A stretch of 64,000 bases of DNA from Phoenicibacter sp963592435. Its GTDB lineage: Bacteria > Actinomycetota > Coriobacteriia > Coriobacteriales > Eggerthellaceae. Where the stretch lies: NCBI GenBank assembly GCA_963592435.1, contig CAVAWT010000005.1:11120-75119 (forward strand), written 5' to 3'. Both the position numbers and the translations under genes were made by a program. Under the pieces are notes generated by a model. The model made no database searches and was not told the DNA's origin. It saw only the letters and a list, made by a program, of their open reading frames with translations. Below are positions 1 to 8,756 of this stretch, piece after piece; position 1 is the first letter of the stretch, and every line of letters begins with the position of its first letter.

Positions 1-1223
1 AGCTTATCAACGTTCTTTGAGTGCATCATTGCAGTGTGACGATTGCCATGCTCTGCCTCGTATGCGTAATCGATTGCCTCATCAACATCGTTGCAACGAA
101 CGATCGGCAAAATTGGCATCATCATTTCCTCAGTTACAAGGTGGTGGTCCTTGTTGACTTCCATAATGATGAGTCGAACATCATCAGAAACTGACACGCC
201 AAGTTTATCCATGATGTGCTTTGCGCTCTTGCCAACAAATTCAACTTTTGGTCCGCCCTTCTCGTTTGTTACGAGTTCGTCGAGTTTTTGAATCATAGCA
301 GGGTCAGTCATCTCATAAGCACCATTTTGCTTCATGCAGTGAATGAGGTAGTCACAAATTTGGTCAACTGCAAACACTTCTTTTTCAGCAATGCAAGGAA
401 CGTTGTTGTCAAATGAAGAACCATCAACGATGTCTTTTGCAGCTTTTTCAATGTCTGCAGTTTCGTCAACAACACATGGAGGATTGCCAGCACCAGCTCC
501 GATTGCTTTTTTGCCAGTTGACATAACTTTTTTAACAATTGAAGGACCACCAGTTGCAACAAGCATTCTCACCTTTGGATGCTCACACATTGCATTTGTG
601 TTCTCGATTGAAGGAGCTTGCACAGTTGTTATTAGGTTTGCAGGAGCACCAGCCTCCATCATCGCCTTATTAAGGAGCTTCACGAGGTAGTGAGACACTT
701 TTGTCGCACGAGGGTGCGGACTAAACACAACAGTGTTTCCGCCTGCTATCATTGAAATGCCATTGCAAATGATGGTTTCTGTTGGGTTTGTCGTTGGTGT
801 GATTGCACCAATGACTCCGAATGGGCAATACTCAATGAGTGTCAAACCATGATCTCCAGTGATTGCTTCTGTGACGAGATCTTCAGTTCCTGGGGTCTTT
901 TCAGCTGCTAACTTGTTTTTGAGGAGCTTGTGTTCATATTTACCAATTTCAGTCTCTTCAACTGCCAAACGAGACATGATCTCCAAGTTTTGACGATTTA
1001 GAACAGTTTCACGAATGACATCTACATATTTCTGGCGCTGCTCCATTGTTGAGTGAAGGAGCTCTTGCTGGGCAACAACTGATGCCTCAACTGCACCATT
1101 CATTGTCTCAAAAACTCCATAGTCTCCACCAGTTGATGCTGTTGTACCTGCTGTCGGAGCGCCTGCAGTCTCTGCAATTGCCTGTCTGACCATCTTCTCA
1201 ATTACACTTGCGTCGATTTCCAT
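1..1223 (-). CDS. pduP: CoA-acylating aldehyde dehydrogenase, PduP/EutE-like (3' end beyond window)
   Basis: Converts the aldehyde made in the microcompartment lumen to acyl-CoA with NAD+ and CoA (propionaldehyde to propionyl-CoA if the substrate is 1,2-propanediol). About 407 residues are visible; the C-terminus lies past base 1. The first ~18 residues form an amphipathic helix (IEKMVRQAIAE) followed by an Ala/Gly/Thr linker, which is the usual encapsulation peptide of BMC aldehyde dehydrogenases. The catalytic Cys is C277 (codon 393-395) in SFDNNVPCIAEKE, and GAGNPPCVVDETAD matches the PduP family. The start is ATG at 1223 behind GAAGAGGAG. It is the most downstream visible gene of the minus-strand BMC operon, 52 bases after eutJ. 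Compare the Cys-less paralogue at 7412-8734. The family is clear; the exact substrate is inferred from the neighbouring diol dehydratase. Confidence 0.93.
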   Translation of the reverse strand, partial: MEIDASVIEKMVRQAIAETAGAPTAGTTASTGGDYGVFETMNGAVEASVVAQQELLHSTMEQRQKYVDVIRETVLNRQNLEIMSRLAVEETEIGKYEHKLLKNKLAAEKTPGTEDLVTEAITGDHGLTLIEYCPFGVIGAITPTTNPTETIICNGISMIAGGNTVVFSPHPRATKVSHYLVKLLNKAMMEAGAPANLITTVQAPSIENTNAMCEHPKVRMLVATGGPSIVKKVMSTGKKAIGAGAGNPPCVVDETADIEKAAKDIVDGSSFDNNVPCIAEKEVFAVDQICDYLIHCMKQNGAYEMTDPAMIQKLDELVTNEKGGPKVEFVGKSAKHIMDKLGVSVSDDVRLIIMEVNKDHHLVTEEMMMPILPIVRCNDVDEAIDYAYEAEHGNRHTAMMHSKNVDK

Positions 1224-1275
1224 TTTTTTCTCCTCTTCTTAGTTTCTCTCGACCAATAAATAACTTCTTAAAAAT

Positions 1276-2085
1276 TTAACAGTTCATTGCGATGCCTAGT
1301 GGCGTCACAAACAGTGGTTGATTTGATTTCACAGTCTCAATCCCGATTTCTTTTTCAAAAACAGGAGTAAAGTCAGTAAAACTGCTTGCGCCTCCAACAA
1401 CATAGATCTTTGGCACATCGCGACCCTCAACAAATTTCTTCACAATTGCAGCCATCTTCTGAACAACTGGTTTGACAATTGGGAAAACATCTGCTTCTTT
1501 ACTCATGTCTTTTTTAAGCTTTTCAGCCTCTTCAAAAGGAACATCGAAATATCCTGCAATAACAAGCGACATGTGAGTGCCACCCGTTGGCTCGTCTGCA
1601 GTGTAGACGACTTTTCCATCTTCTAGGATGCTGATCCCTGTCGTTCCGCCACCAACATCAACAACTCCCCCGTCCTCGATCTCAAGAACAGTTGCTGCTG
1701 CAGTCGGCTCGTCGACAACATTAGTCACTTGAAAGCCTGAACCTTCAACAACGTTAGCAATCGCTTTAACACTGCCATCCACCACTCCAGGTGGAATTGC
1801 GCACGCTGCTTTAGTCAGTTCAACATCAAGCTTGCTCTCGATCTCGTGCTTTAGGTTTTGCACAATCCGCATCGCACCCATGTAGTCAACAACAATTCCG
1901 TCTTTAACGACAGATGATGGATAAGTCGCACCTGCAATAGGCCTGTTGTCAGAGTCAACAACTGCGAGGACGATGTTGGCAGTTCCGAGGTCAACCCCGA
2001 CTTTCAGCTCTCCTGAAAAGTCGTTAACTTCACCACTGTCAACAAGTTCGGCGAAATCGTTTAATATCTGCTTTTCAATATACAA
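1276..2085 (-). CDS. eutJ: EutJ-like, Hsp70-type BMC chaperone
   Basis: Actin/Hsp70-fold ATPase of the EutJ family, found in ethanolamine and glycyl-radical microcompartment operons and thought to help fold or reactivate cargo enzymes. The 269 residues show the phosphate-1 motif VGVDLGTANIVLAVVD near residue 29, the phosphate-2 motif VVDVGGGTTGISIL near residue 140 and an adenosine-type motif YVVGGASSF near residue 228. There is no substrate-binding domain, as is normal for EutJ. The start is a TTG at 2085, seven bases after a strong GGAGGTG site; an ATG at 2089 is out of frame. It lies 18 bases after pduL in the same operon. Family assignment is firm; the client protein is unknown. Confidence 0.88.
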   Translation of the reverse strand: MYIEKQILNDFAELVDSGEVNDFSGELKVGVDLGTANIVLAVVDSDNRPIAGATYPSSVVKDGIVVDYMGAMRIVQNLKHEIESKLDVELTKAACAIPPGVVDGSVKAIANVVEGSGFQVTNVVDEPTAAATVLEIEDGGVVDVGGGTTGISILEDGKVVYTADEPTGGTHMSLVIAGYFDVPFEEAEKLKKDMSKEADVFPIVKPVVQKMAAIVKKFVEGRDVPKIYVVGGASSFTDFTPVFEKEIGIETVKSNQPLFVTPLGIAMNC

Positions 2086-2103
2086 ACATTCACCTCCGCA
2101 TCA

Positions 2104-2754
2104 CTATTTCTTAATAACAACATAGTCTTTGTTGCGGAGCGAACAAGCATTTGCCTCGTCAATATCAACATGCATCTCTAGTGCATATTTATCAGAAACG
2201 CGCACTAACACGTTACCAAGAACTCCTGCACGCTCACCGAATGTTTCAACTTCAACAACGTCTTTGTCATGAAGTCCGAGCTTTTCAGCAGTTGTAGGAT
2301 CCATATGAATGTGGCGAAGTGCAACAATCGTCCCTTTTGGAAGTTCAACTGAACCTTTTGGCCCAATCAACGTCACACCAGGAGTGTTGTCAAGCTTGCC
2401 AGACTCCTTAATCGGAGCTTTAACACCAATCGAAAAGCCGTCAGTCAAGGAAATCTCAACTTGGCTCTCCGAGCGAAGCGGCCCCAAAACTCTGACTTTT
2501 TTAAATTCGCCTTTGGGTCCACGCACTGTCACTGTTTCATTTGCAGCAAACTGACCAGGTTGCGCAAGATCAGCCTTTTTTGTCAATTCCGAACCCTCAC
2601 CGAAAAGAGCATCCATGTCTTTTCTTGATAGATGCACATGTCTGTTTGAAACGCCAATGGGGATCTTTAGCTGATCATAATTTTTAAGCTGATCCATGAC
2701 TGATTGAACAATCGATTGAATCAATTCTTCATTGTTACCATCATTTAAGTTCAT
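2104..2754 (-). CDS. pduL: Phosphate propanoyltransferase PduL (BMC phosphotransacylase)
   Basis: Exchanges CoA for phosphate on acyl-CoA made by the aldehyde dehydrogenase, recycling CoA inside the compartment and giving an acyl phosphate for ATP synthesis. The N-terminus (NEELIQSIVQSVMDQLKN) is an amphipathic encapsulation-peptide-like helix. It is followed by the PduL Zn-binding signature SNRHVHLSR and a second metal-binding segment ALRHIHMDP, both with the conserved His residues. About 216 residues is the normal length. Two starts are possible: GTG at 2766, overlapping the metK stop, or ATG at 2754; the ATG is preferred because the GTG has almost no spacing from AAAGGA. Either way it is tightly coupled to metK. 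No acetate/propionate kinase gene is visible in this window. Confidence 0.92.
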   Translation of the reverse strand: MNLNDGNNEELIQSIVQSVMDQLKNYDQLKIPIGVSNRHVHLSRKDMDALFGEGSELTKKADLAQPGQFAANETVTVRGPKGEFKKVRVLGPLRSESQVEISLTDGFSIGVKAPIKESGKLDNTPGVTLIGPKGSVELPKGTIVALRHIHMDPTTAEKLGLHDKDVVEVETFGERAGVLGNVLVRVSDKYALEMHVDIDEANACSLRNKDYVVIKK

Positions 2755-2762
2755 CTTAACTC

Positions 2763-3959
2763 TCACATCCTTTCTGTAAAAGATGAATATTGCTGTGCTA
2801 TCACTTCTTGGCGCAAAGCTTCAACTGAATCAAGCTTTTCCCAAGCAAAATCTTGGTCTTCTCTTCCGAAATGACCATAATTAGTTGTTTTCCTGTATTG
2901 TGGACGCCTGAGGTCTAATTTCTTTATTATTCCTGCGACCGAAAAATCAAATATCTTAGAAACTGCACGCTCAATTATTGCCCTGTCAACGTGCTGTGTT
3001 CCAAAGGTGTTGACGTTTACAGCTTCTGGCTTGACTTGACCAATTGCATAAGCTATTGCAACCTCGCATCTGTCAGCCAAACCTGCTGCTACTATGTTTT
3101 TAGCGGCATATCTCGCCATGTAAGCCGCACTTCTGTCAACCTTTGTTGGGTCTTTTCCTGAAAAAGCACCGCCACCGTGTCTTCCAATGCTTCCATAGGT
3201 ATCAACAATGATTTTTCTCCCAGTGACTCCCGTGTCGCCTGCAGGTCCACCGATGACAAAACGACCAGTAGGGTTAATTTTTATCGTCGTTTCGCTCAAA
3301 TCAAACAATCCTGCTAAAACAGGCTCGATGACTTCATCAGTCAAAGTGCTCTTCAAATAATCATAGTGAATTGATGAATGATGTTGAGCTGACAAAATGA
3401 CGCTCTCAATTTTTAATGGTTCATGCTCAGAACTGTAACGAATTGTCACTTGCGCTTTTCCATCGGGATAAAGCCAAGGCACAATCCCCTCTTTTCTCAC
3501 CTCTGACAAACGCTTTGTTAAAGCATGCGACAAATCTATCGTCAGCGGCATAAAATTTCTTGTTTCATTGCACGCATAACCATACATGATCCCTTGGTCT
3601 CCGCCACCGATCTCCTCTTCGCCATCAGCGTTCTTATTAACGCCTTGAGCAATGTCAGGGGACTGAACGTTTATGTTCGTCATGATGAAGCAGTTATCAC
3701 AATCAATTCCACTTTCTTCTGAGACATAACCGATGTCGCGCATGACGCCACGTGCAATATTCACAGCATCAATTTTTGCATTTGATCCAATTTCTCCTGC
3801 TATCATCAAGTTTCCCTTGGAAGCCATTGTTTCAACTGCAACATGCGAGCGCGAATCTTGCCTTAAAGCCTCATCAAGAATTGCATCTGAGACTTGATCG
3901 CACAACTTGTCAGGATGACCTTCTGTCACCGACTCTGATGTCATTAAAAATGTTCTCAT
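2763..3959 (-). CDS. metK: S-adenosylmethionine synthase
   Basis: Makes S-adenosylmethionine from methionine and ATP. The 398-residue protein is full length, beginning MRTFLMTSESVTEGHPDK, with the ATP-site motif GHPDKLCDQVSDAILD, the central GGGDQGIMYGYA and the P-loop-like GGGAFSGKDPTKVDRS. It sits inside the BMC operon between the response regulator (27 bases upstream) and pduL (overlap or 8 bases downstream). No SAM riboswitch is seen in the short spacer, so it appears to be transcribed with the operon. The likely reason for its presence is supply of SAM to the radical-SAM activase at 11473-12396. The family is certain. Whether this is the only metK of the organism cannot be judged from the window. 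Confidence 0.96.
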   Translation of the reverse strand: MRTFLMTSESVTEGHPDKLCDQVSDAILDEALRQDSRSHVAVETMASKGNLMIAGEIGSNAKIDAVNIARGVMRDIGYVSEESGIDCDNCFIMTNINVQSPDIAQGVNKNADGEEEIGGGDQGIMYGYACNETRNFMPLTIDLSHALTKRLSEVRKEGIVPWLYPDGKAQVTIRYSSEHEPLKIESVILSAQHHSSIHYDYLKSTLTDEVIEPVLAGLFDLSETTIKINPTGRFVIGGPAGDTGVTGRKIIVDTYGSIGRHGGGAFSGKDPTKVDRSAAYMARYAAKNIVAAGLADRCEVAIAYAIGQVKPEAVNVNTFGTQHVDRAIIERAVSKIFDFSVAGIIKKLDLRRPQYRKTTNYGHFGREDQDFAWEKLDSVEALRQEVIAQQYSSFTERM

Positions 3960-3986
3960 ATCATCTTCACCTCCTTAAAAATCTAC

Positions 3987-4988
3987 CTAAAATGTTTTCC
4001 TATATTCCTGCACTGTCATGTGTTCGTATTTCTTAAACACTTTTCTAAAATAGCCACTTTCGCTATATCCAAGCTGAAAGGATATTTTAGAAATGCTATC
4101 GTCCGAGAGATACATTCTGCATTTTGCTTCATGTATTTTTCTCATGTGGATGTATTCCATAACACTGACCTTAAACTGATCTTTGAAAATCCTGCTCAAA
4201 TATCCTTGAGAAATAGCACAATTTTCAATGATCTGATTAAGTCCAATATCTTCGGTAATGTGTGCGTCTATGAAAGCCAGCACTGAAGCTAGTGTTGGAT
4301 ATCTTTTTTTGCTTCTCTCCTTAAACACATAATCGATGATTCCAAAAAGCCACATACCGCCAACCCTTGGATCTGTTAGCTCAGATTCAGTTAATGCCAG
4401 CAATTCGTCATAACTTTTCGCTTGACTCTCAGCACTTCCAATCATAGAAAGCATGTGTCTTCCAAGATAGCTCAAAGCTTCCTCAATTTTTACTGTGTCA
4501 CCGCTATATTTTGAATATATGTCAGTCAAAACATCAACATAACAATAATATGCACGCTTGAAATCTCTTGCCTCAATGACTTCTTCCATCTTTTGAGCTG
4601 GCAAATTCAGTCTGTTGCTTTTCTCAGTTTTATAGTCTCTCAAGACATTTGTAAAAGTCTTCATACTCAATGGTTTAAGGAGATATTCCTTAACACCGAG
4701 CTTTAATGCTTCTGATGCCAAATTAAAGTTCTTGAAACTGCTTAAAAGATAAATTGTCACCTCTTCATCAAGTTTGCGAATTTCCTTGATAGCTTCAAGG
4801 CCACTCATCACTGGCATTTTATTATCGATAAACACAATGTCTGGATTAAGATTCTTGAAAAGCTCAACTGCTTCTTTACCATTCGCAGCTTCATCGCAAA
4901 TCTCAAAACCCTGAACCTGACGAACCATGACATTATAGGCATCGCGCATTGTGCAATCGTCATCCGCAACAAGAATTGAATAGGTCAT
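3987..4988 (-). CDS. Response regulator with AraC-type DNA-binding domain
   Basis: Two-component regulator, probably controlling the BMC operon. Residues 1-120 form a receiver domain with the acidic pair D9/D10, the phospho-acceptor Asp D55 in IVFIDNKMP, Ser at 83/84 and Lys105 in LLKPL, so the receiver looks intact. The middle (about 120-225) is a helical linker. Residues 230-333 are an AraC/XylS double helix-turn-helix (IGLNQIIENCAISQGYLSRIF, then ISKISFQLGYSESGYFRKVFKK). It follows the sensor gene by 4 bases, a classic cognate pair. The 22-base palindrome at 15092-15113 upstream of the dehydratase gene is a candidate binding site. The partner kinase looks catalytically degenerate, so activation may not follow the usual phosphotransfer. 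Confidence 0.9.
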   Translation of the reverse strand: MTYSILVADDDCTMRDAYNVMVRQVQGFEICDEAANGKEAVELFKNLNPDIVFIDNKMPVMSGLEAIKEIRKLDEEVTIYLLSSFKNFNLASEALKLGVKEYLLKPLSMKTFTNVLRDYKTEKSNRLNLPAQKMEEVIEARDFKRAYYCYVDVLTDIYSKYSGDTVKIEEALSYLGRHMLSMIGSAESQAKSYDELLALTESELTDPRVGGMWLFGIIDYVFKERSKKRYPTLASVLAFIDAHITEDIGLNQIIENCAISQGYLSRIFKDQFKVSVMEYIHMRKIHEAKCRMYLSDDSISKISFQLGYSESGYFRKVFKKYEHMTVQEYRKTF

Positions 4989-4992
4989 CTCC

Positions 4993-6267
4993 TTATCCCC
5001 TCTCGTTAATATATCGCGGATATTTAATGCACACTTTTCTGCCTTTGCCTTCGACTGAGTCGATTTTTACTTCGCATTCCTCACCAAAGAGAACGGCTAA
5101 GCTATTGCACATTTCTTCCACGCTTTGCAAAACTCCTGAGTCGTTACTTTGTCTCTTAAAAGGCGCAAGGTAGTTTTCGATTTGCTCAGAACCAAGCCCT
5201 GGACCGTCATCTTCAATCTCCAAAACAACATCTTTCGTTGTGTATGTCCCAGTGATTGCCACTGTTCCACCTGTTTCTTTCATGTCAACTCCGCAATCAA
5301 TTGCAAGTTGCACAAAAACTGGCAACATCTGCTGAGGAACCTTCCACATGTTCATCTCGCTCGGAATGTCGATTGAATAACTCAACCTCTCTCCGAGTTG
5401 CATCTGGCGTATGTTTAAATATCTCTCGACGTTGTCAATTTCTTCAGAAATTGTCCAGAATGTCTTTCTGTTTGTTGCCATATCCTTAATGAAATCAGCA
5501 AAAATCACTAAAGCTTCATTGGTTTCAAACGCTTCTTCTGTCATTGCCAAATTGGCAATTGTTGTCAAGGTGCTCAAACAAAACTGCAACGTTGTCGCAG
5601 AATTCATTGACGACAACTTCAGCTCACGCTCTTTTGTCGCCGAATAAGAACCGCGATTTTTCTCATCAAGAGTCCGCTTGAGATGAGAAATCTCGTTGTC
5701 TCGCAACTGTTCTATGACCATAGTTGCCAGGTCTGCCGCATCACAGAACTGCTCAAAAGACATCTTTGGCGCTTTTTGCTTAAGCGCACTATCGATCCCT
5801 GCCTCTGTGATGAGCTCATCGCGCTTGAAAATTGTTTCAAGGCGAATTACATCTTCTGGCGCATCATCGCAGACAATCTGTCCACCGATGAATCCGCCGA
5901 GGTAGTGCCCTTCAACAACAAGAGGAATTGCCACTTCTAACAACCCACATGGGCAAAAATAGATGCAAGTCTTCTTTGTTGTCGCTGCTTGAATTGCTCC
6001 ATAAGCATCGGAGGACAAGCAGCCTCTCATCGTAAGTTCATTGCCACGAACGCAAGAACAAAATTGTGTAAAACAAGTTGGCTCTGTGACAGGCTCACCT
6101 TTATAGTCAACTGTAACAAAAGCAAGACCTGTTACTTTAGATATCTTCTGCTGAATCTCTTCGAGTTTCTCTTTTCCAAAAAGATGAATGATGTCAAAAT
6201 CACTTATGTTTATGCCAGCGATTTTGTCTTTTTTTTCATTAAGTTCTTTTTTTGCAGTCTCAGTCAT
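4993..6267 (-). CDS. PocR-domain sensor with degenerate LytS-type histidine kinase domain
   Basis: Predicted soluble sensor of the BMC substrate. Residues ~25-190 are a PocR ligand-sensing domain (the fold found in PocR, the propanediol regulator) with clustered Cys residues at 65, 69, 71, 83, 101, 105 and 107. No transmembrane segment is seen. Residues ~215-424 resemble the HisKA-like plus HATPase region of LytS-type kinases. Where the family has NPHFLFN this protein has TLQFCLS, so the phospho-acceptor His is Gln228; the N-box Asn is Leu321. The G1 box EDDGPGLG (353-360) is kept. It may therefore bind nucleotide without autophosphorylating, or act as a ligand-gated partner of the response regulator. 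It ends 4 bases before that gene. The domain call is confident; loss of kinase activity is inference. Confidence 0.82.
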   Translation of the reverse strand: MTETAKKELNEKKDKIAGINISDFDIIHLFGKEKLEEIQQKISKVTGLAFVTVDYKGEPVTEPTCFTQFCSCVRGNELTMRGCLSSDAYGAIQAATTKKTCIYFCPCGLLEVAIPLVVEGHYLGGFIGGQIVCDDAPEDVIRLETIFKRDELITEAGIDSALKQKAPKMSFEQFCDAADLATMVIEQLRDNEISHLKRTLDEKNRGSYSATKERELKLSSMNSATTLQFCLSTLTTIANLAMTEEAFETNEALVIFADFIKDMATNRKTFWTISEEIDNVERYLNIRQMQLGERLSYSIDIPSEMNMWKVPQQMLPVFVQLAIDCGVDMKETGGTVAITGTYTTKDVVLEIEDDGPGLGSEQIENYLAPFKRQSNDSGVLQSVEEMCNSLAVLFGEECEVKIDSVEGKGRKVCIKYPRYINERG

Positions 6268-6281
6268 CTTCTAAACAATTT

Positions 6282-7397
6282 TTACAGTACGTTTAAAAGA
6301 ATTCTTTCGATATCTTGTTTTGAAAACACCATGCGCGCCGTCTTGACGCATCCGTCTTTTAAAGCGTTGTCAGAGAGCTCTGAGAGTTTAGCGCGAAGTT
6401 CGTTCGCATCAACTTTGCACTCCGAAATTTTCATTGGCATTTTCATGTTTCGTTTGCACTCATCGATTTTGTCGCAGAAAAGTTGCACTGCAACATCGTC
6501 TGAGTCTTGATTTGTTGCAAATCCGTTTTTGCGAGCAAGCGATGCATATCTGCTTTTCATATATGGATCACTTGCGTTCTTCTTTATGACTTCAGTCAAA
6601 ATGAGTGCATTTGCAAGTCCATGAGGAATGTGAAACATACCGCCAAGCTGATGAGCAATTGCATGATTCATTCCCAAACCTGCTATGTTAAAAGAAGTGC
6701 CTGCAATGTTGGAAGCTTCTTGCATCTTGCCTCTTGCTTCCATATCACCACCATTAAAATAGCATTTCTCAAGATTGTTAAACACAAGCTCAACACCTTT
6801 TTCTGCCAAAGCATCAGAGTATGCACCTGCATTTGTCGCAACATAAGCCTCAATGACGTGCGTTAAAACATCAACGCCAGTGTTTGCTGTGATTGCAGGT
6901 GGAACTGAGGCTGTGAACTGCGGTGCCAGCAAAACCTCGTTCGGAAGCATGCTGTGGTCTGCAATTAAATGCTTAGTTTGCATCTCTTTATCAGTTATGA
7001 CAGTCACAGAAGTCACTTCTGAACCCGTTCCACTTGTTGTCGGAACAGCAATGAAGCGCACTTGTTTTTTGTATCCTGCGTTAGAAGCAAAATACAAAAT
7101 GCCTTTGACTGTGTCGATTGCTGAGCCACCGCCAAATGCAATGACAACATCAGGCTGAAGTTTAAGCAAATTAGCGACACCTGTTGCAACATTCTCAAGT
7201 GGCGGATCAGGAATGACATCCTTACAAATCGTCACTTGGTTTGTTCCATCAATTTTGTCTGTTATTTCTTTGACAGTTCCATTGTCCACAAGAAATGCGT
7301 CTGAGAACAACCAAACCTTCATATTTTTTAGCTCTTTTAGGTGATCTAAACAATCAACACCTGAAAAAACTCTTGAGTTTACGTAGACTTCTTTCAT
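6282..7397 (-). CDS. pduQ: Iron-containing alcohol dehydrogenase, PduQ/EutG-like
   Basis: Reduces part of the aldehyde to alcohol with NADH, regenerating the NAD+ needed by the aldehyde dehydrogenase within the compartment. The 371-residue type III (Fe-dependent) alcohol dehydrogenase has the nucleotide-binding GGGSAIDTVKG near residue 90, TTSGTGSEVT near residue 130, and iron-ligand region NHAIAHQLGGMFHIPHGLAN near residues 245-264 with the conserved Asp/His positions. The start is ATG at 7397 behind a weak GGGAAGATAAGAG. It is followed after 14 bases by the sensor gene and preceded by the aldehyde dehydrogenase-like gene. No clear N-terminal encapsulation peptide is seen. Chain length and motifs match PduQ; the substrate is inferred from context. 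Confidence 0.9.
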   Translation of the reverse strand: MKEVYVNSRVFSGVDCLDHLKELKNMKVWLFSDAFLVDNGTVKEITDKIDGTNQVTICKDVIPDPPLENVATGVANLLKLQPDVVIAFGGGSAIDTVKGILYFASNAGYKKQVRFIAVPTTSGTGSEVTSVTVITDKEMQTKHLIADHSMLPNEVLLAPQFTASVPPAITANTGVDVLTHVIEAYVATNAGAYSDALAEKGVELVFNNLEKCYFNGGDMEARGKMQEASNIAGTSFNIAGLGMNHAIAHQLGGMFHIPHGLANALILTEVIKKNASDPYMKSRYASLARKNGFATNQDSDDVAVQLFCDKIDECKRNMKMPMKISECKVDANELRAKLSELSDNALKDGCVKTARMVFSKQDIERILLNVL

Positions 7398-7411
7398 TTC
7401 TCTTATCTTCC

Positions 7412-8734
7412 CTATCGAAGTGAAAATCCGTTAGTCAAAATGCATTTTCTTCTTCTTGTGAAATGTCTTGCGCTTGCAGGACCTTCACCTGTAACATTCG
7501 CAACAGTGAGCGCAAATGGGCTGTCTTGCATAAACATTCCAACACCATTTAACGCTGGTCCATTCTTGATGAAAATGGCCGTCTGCATAACTTTTGCTGC
7601 TTCACTTAAGCGATCGATGTCCCTTGAGTGAATGGAGGCAGTGTGTTTATATTTCTGCTCTGCATCCAACATCAACTGAAGAGCGTCTTCATAAGTTTCT
7701 GCAACCACCAAAGGAACAACTGGACATCTTAACTCTTCCAAAACAAATGGATGATGAATGTCTGTTGGTGCAACGACCAGTTTTACGTCGCTGTCATGTG
7801 AAATTCCAGCAGCATCTAAAATCTCGACGGCACTTTTGCCTATCCAACGCCTTTTCAAAACATCATCCGATGTCAGAATTGCCCTTGATAATGCTTGACA
7901 TTCCGCCTCATCTTTAACAACATAAACTTTGTTTTTCGACAATGCAGAGACAAAACCCGAAACCGCATCCTTAACACAAACGAGTGTTTTTTCCGACGAG
8001 TGAGTTAAGTTGTTGTCAAATGAAGCACTCCTTGCGATGTCAAAAGCAGCTTTTGTTAAATCAGCTGTTTCATCGATTAGTGCAACTGAATTTGCATGAT
8101 CTTCACCGATTACTTTTTTACCACACGCAAATGCTTCTCTTAGAGCAGAATGTCCTGCACCGCAGACGATCATATCAACGTCTGGATGGTGCATAACTTC
8201 TTCTGTTTTGCCAATCGACATCTCGTCAAGCGCAACAACCAAGTTATCAATTCCACAAGAATCAACAATTGCTTTGCTAACTAAACTAGCAACATGAGTA
8301 GTTGTTTTGACGGCCCTTGGATTGGGGCAAACAACGACAGCGTTGCCAGCCGCAATAAGACCTATGACGTGATTAATCAAAGAAGCCGCAGGACTGGAAA
8401 CAGGTTCCACTGTGCAAACAACTCCAAAGCCAGAAAGTTCATAGAGCGTCATTCCACGATCACCAGTTTTAACATCTGTGACGAGATCCTCAACTCCAGG
8501 AGTTTTCTTAATTGCGGCTTCGATTTTTAACTTCTTGTCAGCGAAATTGCCCATTCCAGTCTCTTGAACGGCAAGCATAGCAATAACATCAAGCTCGTCA
8601 AGAAGTGTGTTTCTAATTGCTTCTATTATTTCACACCTGTCTTCCAAAGACAAAGTTTGATAGCGCTCGTGAGCACGTCTCACAAAGCCAATCGCATCAT
8701 TTACCGACGCAAAAATTCCAACTTCCACAATCAC
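7412..8734 (-). CDS. Aldehyde dehydrogenase-like protein lacking the catalytic cysteine
   Basis: A second member of the acylating aldehyde dehydrogenase family, 440 residues, collinear with the PduP-like protein at 1-1223. Conserved parts include the helix QETGMGNFADKKLKIEAA, the TPGVEDLVTD block, VCPNPRAVK and the C-terminal KNGPALNGVG. At the active site the paralogue has NNVPCIAEKE and this protein has NNLTHSSEKT, so the catalytic Cys is His245 (codon 8000-8002). The adjacent GAGNPP segment is GEDHAN. It also lacks an N-terminal encapsulation helix. It is probably a pseudoenzyme or has changed chemistry, for example as a structural partner of the active dehydrogenase. GTG at 8734 is used here; a GTG at 8728 has better ribosome-site spacing. 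The reading frame is intact and codon use ordinary, so it is not a decaying pseudogene. Confidence 0.85.
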   Translation of the reverse strand: MIVEVGIFASVNDAIGFVRRAHERYQTLSLEDRCEIIEAIRNTLLDELDVIAMLAVQETGMGNFADKKLKIEAAIKKTPGVEDLVTDVKTGDRGMTLYELSGFGVVCTVEPVSSPAASLINHVIGLIAAGNAVVVCPNPRAVKTTTHVASLVSKAIVDSCGIDNLVVALDEMSIGKTEEVMHHPDVDMIVCGAGHSALREAFACGKKVIGEDHANSVALIDETADLTKAAFDIARSASFDNNLTHSSEKTLVCVKDAVSGFVSALSKNKVYVVKDEAECQALSRAILTSDDVLKRRWIGKSAVEILDAAGISHDSDVKLVVAPTDIHHPFVLEELRCPVVPLVVAETYEDALQLMLDAEQKYKHTASIHSRDIDRLSEAAKVMQTAIFIKNGPALNGVGMFMQDSPFALTVANVTGEGPASARHFTRRRKCILTNGFSLR

Positions 8735-8756
8735 ACCTTCTTTTGCTTATGTTTCG

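Noticed and set aside
3960..3986. SAM riboswitch before metK
   Set aside because: Only 27 bases separate metK from the upstream gene, too few for any known SAM riboswitch.
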